From contig NW_020194519.1 of the NCBI RefSeq assembly GCF_002865645.1, positions 927,542 to 991,541 on the forward strand: a stretch of 64,000 nucleotides of DNA, given 5' to 3'. This stretch comes from Hyaloscypha bicolor E. Taxonomy: Eukaryota; Ascomycota; Leotiomycetes; Helotiales; Hyaloscyphaceae. The translations under genes and the position numbers were made by a program. The notes beneath the pieces were generated by a model. It saw only the letters and a program-made list of their open reading frames with translations, searched no databases and was not told the origin of the DNA. Positions 1 through 11,538 of the stretch are shown piece after piece. Position 1 is the stretch's first letter; the number at the start of each line of letters is the position of its first letter.

Positions 1-763
1 CAAGTGAGCACCCATCAACCACCAATCATCGCATCAACTGACAATAGCTAGGGAACCAGTTGAACTTGTCGCCTTCGTCGTGGGCAAGGATGGCGTTGAG
101 GAGACAATTCCCGTTCATAAAGGTGAGGTTTTATCCTTTTCTTTGCCAAATTCCAGTTGCTGACGGAAACCAGAACATGCATGCTACTATTCCCCGGTAC
201 TGAAAGCTGCTTTCACTAGCTCCTTCGTCGAAGGCCAAACTCAGACCTATCGAGTGGAAGATACCGACCCAGATATCTTTCGACTCCTTATACAATGGTT
301 CTACAAGCAAACCTTCAAGCATTCTACAGCCAATAGCGCAGAAAGCATCATCGAGGAGCAGTCTATCGTTGAAGTTTCCGAAGCAGAGTTTCCCTCGGCA
401 GAGATTGATTCGATGTACCTGAACATGGTCAAACTTTGGATTCTGGCAGAGCGACTCATCATCCCCAGACTCCAAAATTTCATCATGGATTCACTTGTGG
501 AAATGTCGGAGGAATCTTGGAGCACCCTATGGATGGCTACAGCTTATGAAAGCACAAGCTCTGACAGCCCTCTCAGAAGATTTGCAGTCGACGTCCTTCT
601 CTATCAGGTGCCAGCCTACGGGAAGAAGCAATGTCAGAACCACTTTCCCCGCGAATTACTCGTTGACCTGGCCTGTGGAGCGACACTAAGTAGCAAAAGC
701 GGGTCGAGATATGTCCACACCAGGCTAACCCGGGACTATATGGTTCCGGAAGGCTCATCCTAA
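1..763 (+). CDS. BTB/POZ domain protein, 5' end outside window
   Basis: This is the 3' portion of a fungal BTB/POZ protein, a protein-interaction fold used by adaptor and regulatory proteins. Two short introns are inferred: 4-50 (GTGAGC donor, CTGAC branch-like motif, TAG acceptor) and 123-173 (GTGAGG donor, CAG acceptor). After splicing, the text reads VAFVVGKDG..TIPVHKEHACYYSPVLKAAF followed by SFVEGQTQTYRVED and RLLIQWFY, the standard order of the fungal BTB core. A C-terminal helical part includes LWILAERLIIPRLQNF. The frame is open to the window start, so the first exon lies outside. The specific target is unknown. A decayed relative lies about 400 bp downstream. The family call is firm; the exact 5' structure is inferred. 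Confidence 0.8.
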
Positions 764-1164
764 GCTGCGACACGAGGGGAACAAGGGGTACATGGTTTAG
801 AAACTCCATCGTAAATTACGAGCTTCTGACCCACTACTTCATTGAGAACAAACGGAGTAGATGTGGAACTGGTGGCTGCTTCCCGACAGAGGGAAGGATG
901 AAGAAATTGCCGCAGGTTATATGTTTCGTTCGAGAAGTAATTAGAAACTTCTCTCCGCGCAATTAGAAGAAGTGAAACGCAGATCCTTTCTAGAACATAC
1001 TTGGAAAGTCCCCAGAGGCCCCTTGCATCCCACAATCCAAAACATTTGCCCAAGTCAAAATCTGGTAAGGCAAACACCTCCTTCATCCGCCACTTTCTCG
1101 CCCAACGACTCGGCTAACAAAGTTCATGGGTAACAAACAAATCTCCAACTAGTTCGATCTCTGC
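764..1164. other. Gene-poor spacer between BTB copies
   Basis: I see no supported gene here. Reading frames exist on the minus strand but show no family signature and no splice context. The stretch separates the BTB gene from its decayed copy and may contain more of that copy, too degraded to recognise. Confidence 0.4.
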
Positions 1165-1569
1165 TTGGCAACACAAGGAGAATCCAATGAGGAGATTTTG
1201 AAATTGGTGTAACTGTGGGTGTTGGCAGATAAGCTCCTAATTCCGCACTTCAAAACCTCGCGTTTGAAAATATTCGCTAGCTAGGATGGGCAACACGTTC
1301 AGATATAAGTACAACGTGGATTCCGTACATCTACGCCAATACCTCGACTAACAGCCATCCCCGTAAATTTGCTATCCATCATCCATTACATGCACTCAAA
1401 CAAGTTACTTTCTATGAGCGCCCTTCAGACTTTCCTCATGAGATGCTCATTGCAATGGCGGCAGAAATAACATGGGCCCTTGCCGCCTGCGATGCTGGCG
1501 ATCACTGCCTCTACCCGAAGCATCTTGTGAGTACATCTGATTTCTATATTCCAGAAAATGAAGAGTGAT
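1165..1569 (+). pseudogene. Decayed BTB gene fragment
   Basis: Pieces of the C-terminal half of a fungal BTB protein are readable but broken. One frame gives NEEILKLV, a stop, then LWVLADKLLIPHFK. After a frame change it continues as TWIPYIYANTSTNSHPRKF and later ERPSDFPHEMLIAMAAEI, the usual end of these proteins. LWVLADKLLIPH matches LWILAERLIIPR in the upstream gene. At least one stop and one frame change separate the parts, and no BTB core is readable in front of them. It is best explained as a degenerate tandem duplicate of the upstream gene. Confidence 0.6.
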
Positions 1570-1713
1570 AGCCGAACATATTTTGGCATCTGCGATATGA
1601 AGGGTGGTGGGATCGAGAGAGGGGGCAGGGGATTCGAGAAAACGACGTATTGATTCCCCAACTCATTGTACACAACATTGCGATCGTAATTCATGCCACA
1701 TCTCGCTCTCTCT

Positions 1714-2380
1714 TTATGCCTTAACTTGTCGTGTCTGCAAATACTCCTTACGGAACGGGTTAACATCGACGTCCGGACCACGGTTGAGCGGTGTCCACTT
1801 CGGCTCCTCCTTGAACAACCGCATAGCCACAATGTACTGCATCTCGTCAGACATGTCCCTTATACCAAAAGAATCTTCACTTACATTCTTTTCATCAGTC
1901 GTAAATCGATGGTAAATGCCGGCGGGTAAAATCTGCTTTCATCAGCACCGATTCCCCACCTTTCAGCATATTCAACCTACAATTAAATCATCCTTCTCCA
2001 AAAAGATCCGCACCCACTCATCGCCCTCACTTCGCACATCAAAGAATCCTGCCCCATCCCGGATGTATCTGATCTCCTCATCCTCGTGTAAGTGCTCGTG
2101 GAAGAATGACTTGACTTTCTCTTCGTAGATGGCGCCCATCTTTTCGGGGGAGACGGTGATCATGTCGCGATTCTTGTAGCTCCGTTCCAAGGCTAGCTTG
2201 TCGACGTCCGATTCGGAGGGGATGTTGTAGTAGAGGACGCCCAGTTGGGAGAGGTAGTCTGCGGATACGGCGCGGCCAGAGTCGTGGGGGAGGCGTTGGT
2301 CGCCCTAGAGTTGTCAGTCCTCTTCTTCGAGGGGATTCAAGAGCTCCTACCTCTGCGTTGTCGAACCAGTATGCTCTCAT
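1714..2380 (-). CDS. Acireductone dioxygenase (ARD/ADI1), methionine salvage
   Basis: This cupin enzyme oxidises acireductone to 2-keto-4-methylthiobutyrate plus formate in the methionine salvage pathway, using Fe(II); it acts in cytosol/nucleus. Four exons are inferred from splice signals and frame: 2380-2351, 2304-1981, 1932-1885 and 1836-1714, giving 525 nt and 174 residues, close to the family's ~180. It starts [10 protein letters not shown]. Metal ligands are visible as H81, H83 and E87 in [12 protein letters not shown], and H126 in [10 protein letters not shown]. The C-terminus includes [16 protein letters not shown]. All three introns (46-48 bp) begin GT and end AG, and none breaks a conserved motif. 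The call is secure; the splice sites are my reconstruction but keep the frame exactly. Confidence 0.95.
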
Positions 2381-3000
2381 TTTTGCTGATCTGTAATTGG
2401 ATTTTAAAAGGTGGATTGATTGTAAGACAAAGCAAGAGAGGGAGGCGAGGTTGAGGTTGTTCTTTTGTATTCTGTCGTTCGAAGTCAGATTTTAATTCAC
2501 GCAAACCCCACGTTTTGTTGATCTGTCATTGCACGGGACGAGCATTCCCAATGCGGTTTAGAGGTGGCCGTAGGGCCGAGTAAGTGCCAGGGGGCTGCCC
2601 CGCCATTCTTGGTCCAACTTCCCTTTGCAAACTGTTTTGCGAAACTACGAATTCGTTGCTCTGTTTGTTAAGGATCGCCATTTGGATGTTTGTTAAAAGT
2701 AGAGGATGCACGGATACGGCTGTGGCAAAGTTGCCAACGATGACTGAGAATTTCTCAGACTTACATTATCTGTGATTTTCTATCTTCGCCAGTTCAGCCT
2801 CAAGTGTTGCTCTTAAAACAGGATAAAATATTAGGTGGTGAATTTCACTAGTTTCAGATGCACGTCGCGAAGGGGCGAAGTGATGACGGAGCATCTTTTC
2901 CAGGCCTTCAACCCTAACGGAGCACGGATTGATCCTCCTTGAGAACACTAAAATTGCAGTGCAACCTGTCACGCATCGCCGCTTACGCAGTATGTCGACG
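2381..3000. other. Intergenic, no supported gene
   Basis: This is the upstream region of the acireductone dioxygenase gene up to the inverted-repeat element at 3001. Short overlapping frames on both strands have no recognisable content. The promoter of the dioxygenase gene should lie at about 2381-2600. Confidence 0.5.
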
Positions 3001-3592
3001 GGAATGTGTAATAAAACGACACAACCCCGGGTGTCGATTGGGATGTCGATTGGGGGCCGGGGTATTTTGGGACCTTAAGTTAGATTTTTAAATATAAGTA
3101 TAAGCTAGTATAGTATAAGGCTTATAATATAATTATGTGCTTCTTAATTTATAATAAAATGATTCCTTAAAATAGAATTTAATTGAAGGACTTTTTATAC
3201 TAATTAATTAAGTTCTAGTTTTTAGGCCCTATAAGGCCCTGTATATTAGGTGCTTATAGGGCTCTCATGTCCAGTTTTAGGGACTTATTCGCTAAATTTC
3301 TAGGCTTTCTTAAGCTTACCTTTAGGCATAAAATGGGAAATTTTTAACCTTTTTAATTTTAAGAGCTATTACTAATCTAAATTTTATACAAAGTTTATAT
3401 TCAAATAGCCCTTAATTAGCGCTATAACTAAGTAAGAGAAGTATTAAATTATATTAATTCTTTATAAAGTTAAATTAAACTAAAGAGAAAGCTAGATTTT
3501 TGGTGTTCTTGTTCGAGCGCCTCTACTTTGGGTTAGTGGCCCCCAATCGACACCCCAATCGACACCCCGGAGGGTGTCGTGTTACACATTCC
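3001..3592. mobile_element. 592-bp inverted-repeat (MITE-like) element
   Basis: The element is bounded by imperfect terminal inverted repeats of about 56 bp. The left end reads GGAATGTGTAAT then ACGACAC and two GTGTCGATTGGG-like units (3001-3057). The right end is the reverse complement, closing with TTACACATTCC at 3592. Between the arms is ~480 bp of very AT-rich sequence with no coding content, which contrasts sharply with the flanks and is consistent with RIP. I could not identify a target-site duplication, so the superfamily is open. It ends 58 bp before the start chosen for the next gene and may overlap its promoter. Confidence 0.75.
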
Positions 3593-3649
3593 GCCTGCCT
3601 TAGGCGGAAAAACACTGTTGCCGGAGTGCCTGAGGTTGTATAGACGGCT

Positions 3650-6600
3650 GTGACGATTTTTCGCTTCTGTTCTGCACTATTCTGTGCTTTCGTACTATGC
3701 CCTGGTGGTGACCAGCAATCTTCGTACGCAGCGAAGCTCGCAACAAAAGCTGTGGTCATGGCTATGATTGGGAAATTCGCCGGAGCAGCAGTCTCTGCGA
3801 CAACAGAGGCCACACTTGCCCTTGCAAACATAAGTTTCGATTTTTCGATTCTTAAAATCGAAGGGCCACTGGAATATCACGGATTAGGCAATGCTCTAAG
3901 CACCCAACGCCGGTATGAGGCAGAAGATGGATCTATTCACGTGACGGCTCGAAAGCTGGGCGCTCTTTTTGATGAAGCAATTCCAGAAATACCTCAGTTG
4001 ATAAAGTCTTACGGCCGTCGAGCGTCCGAAGTTGCTGCATCGCCAAAGATCAATCCAAAAGGAACACGCGACGATGGATTTCTCGCAAATCATATTGGGG
4101 CAGATGGTACAAACATATGGGCTGCGGCAACATCGGGGAAAGGGGCGATTGCGGTGCATCTATTGGCATGCATGCTTGCCAGAATATGGAGTGCTTCCGA
4201 GGCAGTGTCTATCTGGGCGGAACTCCTAGCAGAGCGGAAGAAAGAACTTTCTTCGCGCCAAGAAGATTCCTCGAACCCATTCTCTGCCACCTCCGCGGTT
4301 GCCAGAGTGTCTGTCACACGGGACCAGCTGAGGATATGGGACAATGGAGCGCGATCTTGGCTTCAAAGTGCGGACAAGGCTCTGGAGCGAAAGCACCTCC
4401 AAATATTACTCATCGTAAACAACGTCAACCTGCCAGTCAATCGAGACATGGATGTATACAATGGGGTAATGCGGGCATGGTCAACTGCCCTCACGACTAC
4501 TGAATTGTTGCTCAATGGGAAACCTCAACGTGTGCAGGACGGTGCTGTATTGCTTGGTCTAATTTCGTGGCACTTGTATCCTAATATCCTTGTTTTGGGC
4601 AGCAAGACTACGGAAGTAGATCAACGAGATCCTCTGATCCCAAGAGAAGGCATCTTGACGGTTGGCCTCAAGTCTACCAGCCCTGATAGGGATCATGGTG
4701 TTTTCTGGTCTCTGCCACTGGCCCATCTACGATTCTATGGGGATCCAGTTCGTTCCTTACGCTCGTTGGCCACTGATACTGGCCGCATATCATTCGATGA
4801 ACTTTCTCAGGTCATCTTAGGCAGTGCGTTATATAAATGGAGCGACCAGGCTATTGACGTTCTTCAGGCCGCGAACCTTTTGATAACTCTCGGAAAATAT
4901 CTACAAGAAGTTTCAGAGGGTGGTAAGCTTATACCGCCATGGCTCACTTTGTTAGTTGATGCTGCAACTCGCTTTTCAGAAGCCAAGGACATTTCTCGAG
5001 ATTCTTACTTGCGACTCTTCGCTTTTGGCCAGAGGCGAGCACGAACGTTCCTGGCTGCTGCCCAGTTTCATCCTTCACCTGTTTTTGGGCTGTCCATGTA
5101 CTCCACAATTTTCAGTTTGTTGCCAGAGGAAGAGGACTGGATTTCCATATTGCGTCAAATCGCAAGTAATCTTGCTTTTGATCCTTGTGATATCTTCATT
5201 CGTGTCGCGGTCCCGAGTATAAGCCAACTGGTTTGCCGAAATTATTACGAGTACGCGACGTTGTTACCATACCCACGGACTTCTGTAAAGCGGAATCAAC
5301 TAGGATCTGAGCGCCAGACCTTTGACCATGTTCGGTGGATTGTAAGAGCAAGTCCTCGGGATAGAGGCGATGAGATTGTGCCAGAAGACTCACACTCGGG
5401 GCCTGAGTGGATCACCGTTTCTCACAGCACTTCGAAATGCACTAGCACCTGTGGAAATGTATGTGGGAATGATTGCCCCTGCAGGTTGTCACACAGGAAA
5501 TGTACCGTCGATTGCCACAAAGCGAGATTTATAGAGCAGTCGCTGGAATCCATGACATGTTCGAATCTACCCCACAATACAAGACAGTTCCAGCTCGAAA
5601 TCGAAATTGCTCGGAGACACGCAAAAGTCATAGCATTGGGTGAATCAGCGCGTGAAGTTAATCCGAACGATATCGAAGATACCAGTGATCTCATATTTTG
5701 GTGGGCAAGGAATGGTGGCTGTGATGTGCAAGGAAATGGAGACGACAGGGTTAACTACAAACTTCTTTTTGGCGATCCCGACTCTGCTGCAATATTTCTT
5801 AGGCAGGACAAACAACCGAAGCGATCAATTGCTAGCCCAACAGAGCACATGAACACTCCAAAGGCACTGTTGGGAGTCTTGGATACGAAACGTGTTAATC
5901 CAAATCTCCTTCTGCAGTACCTTCGTGGCCTGACATCTTCTGATACCGAAGGGGTTCAGCAGGGAAATTTCCATCGCAGGATGCCGGAAGACGAAGCATA
6001 CCGTAATGGATCCTTAGCAAAACGATACTTCAACTCTTTACTCAGCTTGGTTGCCGCTAAAAACCTATATGAAAACTTACCTGGAGCAACAATTGACTTG
6101 AATGCGGCAACCAAATGCGTCAGCAGATTTTCTTGGGTACGAGACCGAGCAGACCTGGACACCTCATTCTTAACAAGGGCGCAGTCCTTTGCTTGCATAG
6201 CAAATTTTGAGTCTGGTGGTATTGACTTAGATCCGGACTCATTGAGAAATGTGATGGCTTTATCCGCTGGAAATTCTCTCTTCGTCGCGGCGGCACTGCT
6301 CAGAGATCCATCTGTCTCTTTACGAGGGCAGGAAATTCGTCGACTCACTGGAAACATAGGTAAAGCCGGTTTGGCATTACTTGTGCCGCCTGCTAGGCCT
6401 CGGATCCGTTCTTATTCCCCGTCCACTTGGCAACAGATCACACACGCCAGTTTTGATGGGAAGGCATCAGATAGCTTTCAATCTACCTCATTGCATCTCT
6501 CTTTCACAGAATACGAACTGCCTGTCGATACTGGATCACACGGCGGAAGGGAAAGACAGGCTTTCTTCGTGGAGGCCCTGGTTTCTGTTCATGATAAAGG

Positions 6601-7230
6601 TGAATGGGTCGCGGATCTAGATATTCTCGGGGCCCTTGGAAGTGCAAGACTTCACAGATTTCCACTTTGCCCTACAGATACCTATGATACGGAAGCAGAG
6701 TATTGGAACGCTGTCAGAAAGAAAGAGGTTCCTGGGGGAATTCCTTATCATGACAAGACTATAACTTACGACAAACAACAATTATCTGGGCACTCGCTAG
6801 TTTCCATTGATAACTGGGAAGAGCTTTTGGACCCGCCTTCCCACATATCAATTATAAGAGCTCATAATAATTGGTGCGGAAGACTTGCAGCTGCAGCAGT
6901 TAGCATTCAGCAAAGTTGCGATGTCTGGCTCCTGCCAAAGACCAGAAGGATATGCTGGAGATGTTTTTACAAAATGGTGGAGGATCGAACAAACGCTTCA
7001 ATTCCCAGCAAGTGGAGTGTTTATTCAGATACTGAAGGTAATTTCTCCACCTCTTGGTACGAGTATTTATAATAAGTTTATCTATAGGTGATCTTGTCTT
7101 CAAGGCTATTTTCACAGAAAACGCCAGCTCCGAGTCTGGGGACGACGAAAGTGATACTTCTTGCGCGTCTGATGGCGTAAGGCCAATGAATGAAGATGAT
7201 GGCAAGCCCAAAATGACGATAATTTGGTGA
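3650..7230 (+). CDS. Large protein of unknown function with Cys-rich segment (1176 aa)
   Basis: A nearly uninterrupted frame encodes 1129 codons, then a 50-bp intron at 7038-7087 (GTAATT donor, CTATAG acceptor) adds an acidic 46-residue tail (GDLVFKAIFTENAS...DDESDTS) ending at 7230. The tail depends on the intron; without it the protein stops at 7072. The first ~20 residues (MTIFRFCSALFCAFVLCPG) look like a signal peptide or signal anchor. Recognisable phrases such as EYHGLGNALS, VTARKLGALF and GADGTNIWAAATSGK recall a widespread but unnamed family of large fungal proteins; this is from memory, not a search. Near residues 595-625 is a dense Cys stretch (CTSTCGNVCGNDCPC) that could bind metal or form disulfides. 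No catalytic motif is visible. The true start could be further upstream, near the repeat element. Confidence 0.85.
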
Positions 7231-8690
7231 TTAGAGGCAGAATTAATTATGCGGAGGATGAGTATCGGATTATGAGGTATGAAAATTTTGTCTAACAGAG
7301 TCGATCGTAACAGATTGAGTGTAGGTAACGGCTCCAAGGAGGCTTCGGTAACTAAAAAAAGCAGGAAGTCGGAGGGGGTTTGGAATGGCTTCGCTCTAGA
7401 GAGCGGTACATACTATGATGGCGAAGGGGAACTGCTCGTTCTGGTAGTATGTCACTCATTGTACGATATTTTTATCTTTGGGAGCAGCTTTTGATTTAAT
7501 AAATCCTTTGTATGTCTGAACGTAAAATATTCCGATAATAGAACAATACCCCAATGTTATCTTCCAAAATCCTAATAATTGCCTCCTTAGTCCTATAAAG
7601 TAACGTTTTACTAGTCTGATAACTCAAGAGCCCTGCCATCCCAGCAGTACTCTTTGAAATAGTATGTCGCAGTGGATGAAATGCTGTTAGCACTTGCTTT
7701 CTGTAATGGATACACCGGGATGGTTCGAAACTTAGATCGGGCGTGTGATAAATGAAGTGTTCAGTTGGTCAAAGTAGCAGAGGAACTTTCTGAGGAAGTA
7801 GCATCGAGCGGAGTCGAGTAACCTTAGCCACTATCCTAGAGAACTCAAACGCTTGATTATATAAAGCACACGACTTTTAGCTTTTTATATCAACTGTGGT
7901 CGAAAACGTCAAGACTAGCTCTAGAAAAAAAGCAGTCGCAAGAGAGCCAAAATGCGATCTGCGTATAGGTACAGCATTTAAGTTTTTGCTTCCCACCTTT
8001 ATAAATGCTCAGCCTCTGCCCTGTGGCTTGAAGCACTGCTATACATTGATCTGCGTAGTTTTAGCACCCGAGATTTAAGGCTTAAGGTACACTCGCCCAG
8101 CGGCGTGAGGTTAGTACGTAATTAAAGTACAGGCCTATAGAGATATATTCTTACTACTAAAACGGGCTCTGGTTGCCCTTGGTTGTCCATAAGTCACATG
8201 ACCAGCACGTGACGCGACTGCATTGCTAAGGGAATGCGCATGGGAAATTTAGGACGCTAGGCCCCATACGGGCTAGCGCACTGCAGGGCTTAGAGCCAAG
8301 AGAGAAAGGAAGTAAGATCTGATATAAATAAGACAATATGGAGAATCTGCGGCTGCTGCGGGTGCCGCCAAGAAAACACAGTCACAACACAGTCAACAGA
8401 ACACCAAAGGTTGAATGACAGGATTGCAGCCAAACCAAAACCTTACAAATCAACACAATGGCTCACTCAGCTCTCTCAAATCGGCATGCAAAGAATGCGA
8501 GGCCGAAGTCCTCTCAATCGATTTAAGCTGACTGCACGAAGAATAGGAGCATCCCTGAATCCAAACTCTGTAGAACTATATGCTGCAAGGGAGATCAGCA
8601 ACAGCGATAACTGGACTGGATGTCAACGCAGCCTTCAGAACAACGCGCTTGCTCTACCTCCACTTCGGAACCCATAACCAACCCTCTAGC
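7231..8690. other. Gene-poor region
   Basis: About 1.45 kb contains no gene I can support. Composition is mixed, with an AT-leaning stretch at 7490-7620. A motif GGGAGATCA followed by an AACTGG-like block at about 8588-8620 is a degenerate direct copy of the arm of the inverted-repeat element that begins near 8697, so this edge may be part of the same repeat. Confidence 0.4.
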
Positions 8691-8696
8691 ATGTAC

Positions 8697-9893
8697 TGTG
8701 ATCTCCATACCGCCTGCATGGGAGATCAGGGACCGCGATAGCTGGACCGGGCCACTTGTTTGTTGTCTACTCTCAGCCCCTTAGCCCCAAGATGAAAGGC
8801 CAGTAGGAACATTTGCTGTTTCGCTTGGAGAAGAATAAGGCTTGTGGCTTGCGTCTGCCGTGAAGGCGTGTTTTTGGGCTTCGCTAGAGCGAAAAGGGCC
8901 TCCTATTCGGCCAATGGGAGAGTGCGAGTAGCGGAACAGCCGAAAAGTGGCTGACTGACATCGGGGTTCCGTCGGCGGATCCTTGGCTTTCGTGCTCGGG
9001 CAAGTGGGGATTTGATGTTTGGAGGCAGGGAGCGGATACTGGGACTCGTGATGACTAGAAAGGGGCGGTGAGAAGAAGTTCGTATTTTGGGGTTGGAGAT
9101 GGATGCGAGGGGAAGGAGCTTAAGGACAGTGAGGAACACATAGTTGTTGATGTATTACTTTACTGTGTTTATTGGGTTATTGAAGTGGTTCAAGGGGCCT
9201 ATTGGTTTTGTTTCGGGGGTTGTCTTCAGCCAGAGGCGATTCTCCGCTGCAGCTCAGTCTTGGATTGTGCTGTCAACTTTAGCGCTCCGCTGTCAAGTTC
9301 AGTAGTTCAGGAACGAAGCGAGTACGTCGCAGTAGTCGAATAGCGAGGCCGAAAATCAAGTACTAGTGCCGCACTTTCATTCTTGGTTCCGTCATTCATC
9401 AGCCAAGACTTATAAAAGCGATTTGTTGGTGCCAGTATCTTTTGCCATGAGCTTATTAATTCAGGACAAAACAGCACTTCGGTTATACCGCTCAACGGAT
9501 GTCCCATAGTAAATGAAGGAAGAATAAACTTTGCGTGGCTGCTATGCTAATGAGGACAAAGCATCTGTAAGCCACTTTTCGGCTGCTCCGTTTTCCCCTT
9601 TTCATTGGTCTAAAAGGGGCTTCGCTCGCTTAGTGCCAAGTGGTGGAGAGACACAAGCTCCGCCTTGCGATTCTTGTGTTGACTCGGATAGGTTATCGGA
9701 TTTTGACGCAAGCCACGAACCTTTTTCCAACAACGTGTTTCGCTGAGAGAGACCGGTACTGGCTACCACAGCCACAGCAAAGCGCGTGCGATCTGGAGGC
9801 AGGCCTGCACGGACAACACCCATTGTAAAGTGCAGTCCAGTTATGGATGTTGGTGATCTCCCGTGCAGGCGGTATGGAGATCGCCAAGGGGAT
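8697..9893. mobile_element. Decayed element with long inverted arms (~1.2 kb)
   Basis: The ends are inverted copies: ATCTCCATACCGCCTGCA at the left (about 8701-8718) recurs in reverse complement near 9860-9880, each followed inward by GGGAGATCA and a block resembling AACTGGACTG. Further in, CAGCCGAAAAGTGGC at about 8938 matches the reverse complement of GCCACTTTTCGGCTG at about 9569, and GTGGCTTGCGTC is also shared in inverted orientation. The arms therefore extend ~300 bp, with divergence. The core (about 9000-9560) has no recognisable transposase, so this is a non-autonomous or fold-back type element. No clear target duplication was found. Confidence 0.6.
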
Positions 9894-10080
9894 TAATCAA
9901 CAAGGTGATGTATTGTCGCTGACTTGAATTCGGAGTTCCCTTCTTGGCAAGGCCCTGATGGGACAGCCGATTGAGATTTGTATGGCTACAGTCCTATCAT
10001 TTCAGCCTTCAGCTATTCACTGTGTTGACGCTGTGAGCATTGACACTTGAGTGGCCGTGCTGAGAAACGAATGTCTGGGA

Positions 10081-10088
10081 TATATAAA
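10081..10088 (+). promoter_or_regulatory. TATA box of the GGAGN-repeat gene
   Basis: TATATAAA lies 187 bp upstream of the ATG at 10275. It is followed by a CT-rich leader and an (ATCAC)n microsatellite at about 10108-10133, then a pyrimidine-rich, ATG-free leader. A clear TATA box fits an inducible, strongly regulated promoter. Confidence 0.5.
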
Positions 10089-10274
10089 GTCTGTCATCTC
10101 TCGCTCATATCATATCACATCACATCACATCACAACTTAACAGACCAATTCTAAGCAACTCACCTCCTTACTTCCACTCCATAAAAGCTTCTATTCATCC
10201 TCCCACTTCAAGCTTCAATCCTCAACTCGATACACTTCACCTCGACGCACTCCATCTCCATACATCCGCACAAA

Positions 10275-10685
10275 ATGTCTTCGTACACCTCAGAAACAAG
10301 CAGCACCTCCTCCCTCATCACCCCAAATCTTCCTCAAAAATACGTCAAGACCTCCATCGGCGGCGCAGGGAACTTCCTTCCTATTCCATCCACTGCCCCT
10401 CAATCCCAATCCTTTTCCACCATCTCATCACGTAGCTCCTCTTCGACGACAAGCATGTTCCATGCTGGTATCGGAGGCTTCGGGAACAGACACAGCGTCG
10501 AAGAAATGGCCCCACCACAACTAGAGCGAGCCACCCTCCGAAGCGAACGACAGAGCTACCATGTTGGCATTGGTGGAGCGGGAAACAGACGGTCTTCGAG
10601 ACAAGATGGGGTTGCAAAGGGGGATGGGGGACGAAGTGGTGTGGACATGATGACGGAGAAGGTCTTTCGCTATTTTCCGTGGTGA
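10275..10685 (+). CDS. Small GGAGN-repeat protein (DUF3602/Par32-like)
   Basis: This 136-residue, Ser-rich, probably disordered protein carries three copies of the hallmark G-x-G-G-x-GN motif: TSIGGAGNF, AGIGGFGNR and VGIGGAGNR, spaced about 45 residues apart. This is the defining repeat of the fungal DUF3602 family, which includes yeast Par32, a phosphoprotein linked to TORC1 and ammonium-transporter regulation; function in this organism is inference. It is a single exon. Its ATG is the first in the transcript after a TATA box and CT-rich leader, suggesting an abundantly expressed or stress-responsive gene. Confidence is high on the family and modest on the role. Confidence 0.8.
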   Translation: MSSYTSETSSTSSLITPNLPQKYVKTSIGGAGNFLPIPSTAPQSQSFSTISSRSSSSTTSMFHAGIGGFGNRHSVEEMAPPQLERATLRSERQSYHVGIGGAGNRRSSRQDGVAKGDGGRSGVDMMTEKVFRYFPW

Positions 10686-11538
10686 GGCAGAAGTTGGTGC
10701 TTGGGAGCGCTGGAGTTTGGTGTTTTCCTTGCATACCCTGAGACGAGTTTTTGGGATTGGGAGAGACTGGTTTTATTTGTTGTTCCTGGGGTTAAGCAGA
10801 GAGTTTAGGAATTGAGAAGGGGGAGGTGTTGAGGAGTAATGTAGTTTGTCAACACAATTAATGAACTTTCAGAGAAATGTTTCATTTGTGGTTCCTTTCA
10901 TCTGGTCTTGCTTTTGACCGAACTGACGGCGCTGTCAACTTCTCTTTCGCCGCCAAATGAAGAAGTTGCAAAACTGAATAAAGTAGAGATACTGATAGAG
11001 GATGGTCATTGGAAGTAAAAGAATGAAGTAGCAAGCGACAAGGAATTGTATGCCTAGTTACACCCTTTAGGTGAGGGTACGAAGTGGAGAAGAATGATCG
11101 TATTCTCTCATGGTGATTAAGTTCTTGTGCTGGCATTGTTGAAGCGAGGAAGAGCTTTTTAATAGACCAAAGGGAGGATTGTAATTAACCAACCATGCAG
11201 TGAATGGTAGCTCCGACATGTATGCAGGTGCGATCATCTGTTAGCTAATATGCTAAGAGCTCCTGGTGCATTATGACCGTGCATCTCTCAATACAGGATG
11301 GGTGTGGCTTCGAGGATCCTCCGCCGGGCAGCTTCGTATGCGGACACAATTGTATGTCCACCGCCTCTGGTCTCCAAACCTACAAGCCATAGCGGGCCCT
11401 TGCTATGCGCTGCTGACTCAGGACTTCGATTCCATCCACCGCATGGACACTGGTCCCCAGTTGGCTTGATAATCATGATAGAACCAAATGCTAGGCTGAT
11501 GTGAGGCTCACAGGGGCAACAGTTCTGCAGCTCTCCTC
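10686..11538. other. Intergenic between GGAGN-repeat gene and TXNDC9-like gene
   Basis: About 850 bp lies at the 3' ends of two convergent genes. I see no supported coding region, RNA gene or clear repeat. Frames on both strands at 11266-11542 overlap each other and lack family features. Confidence 0.4.
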
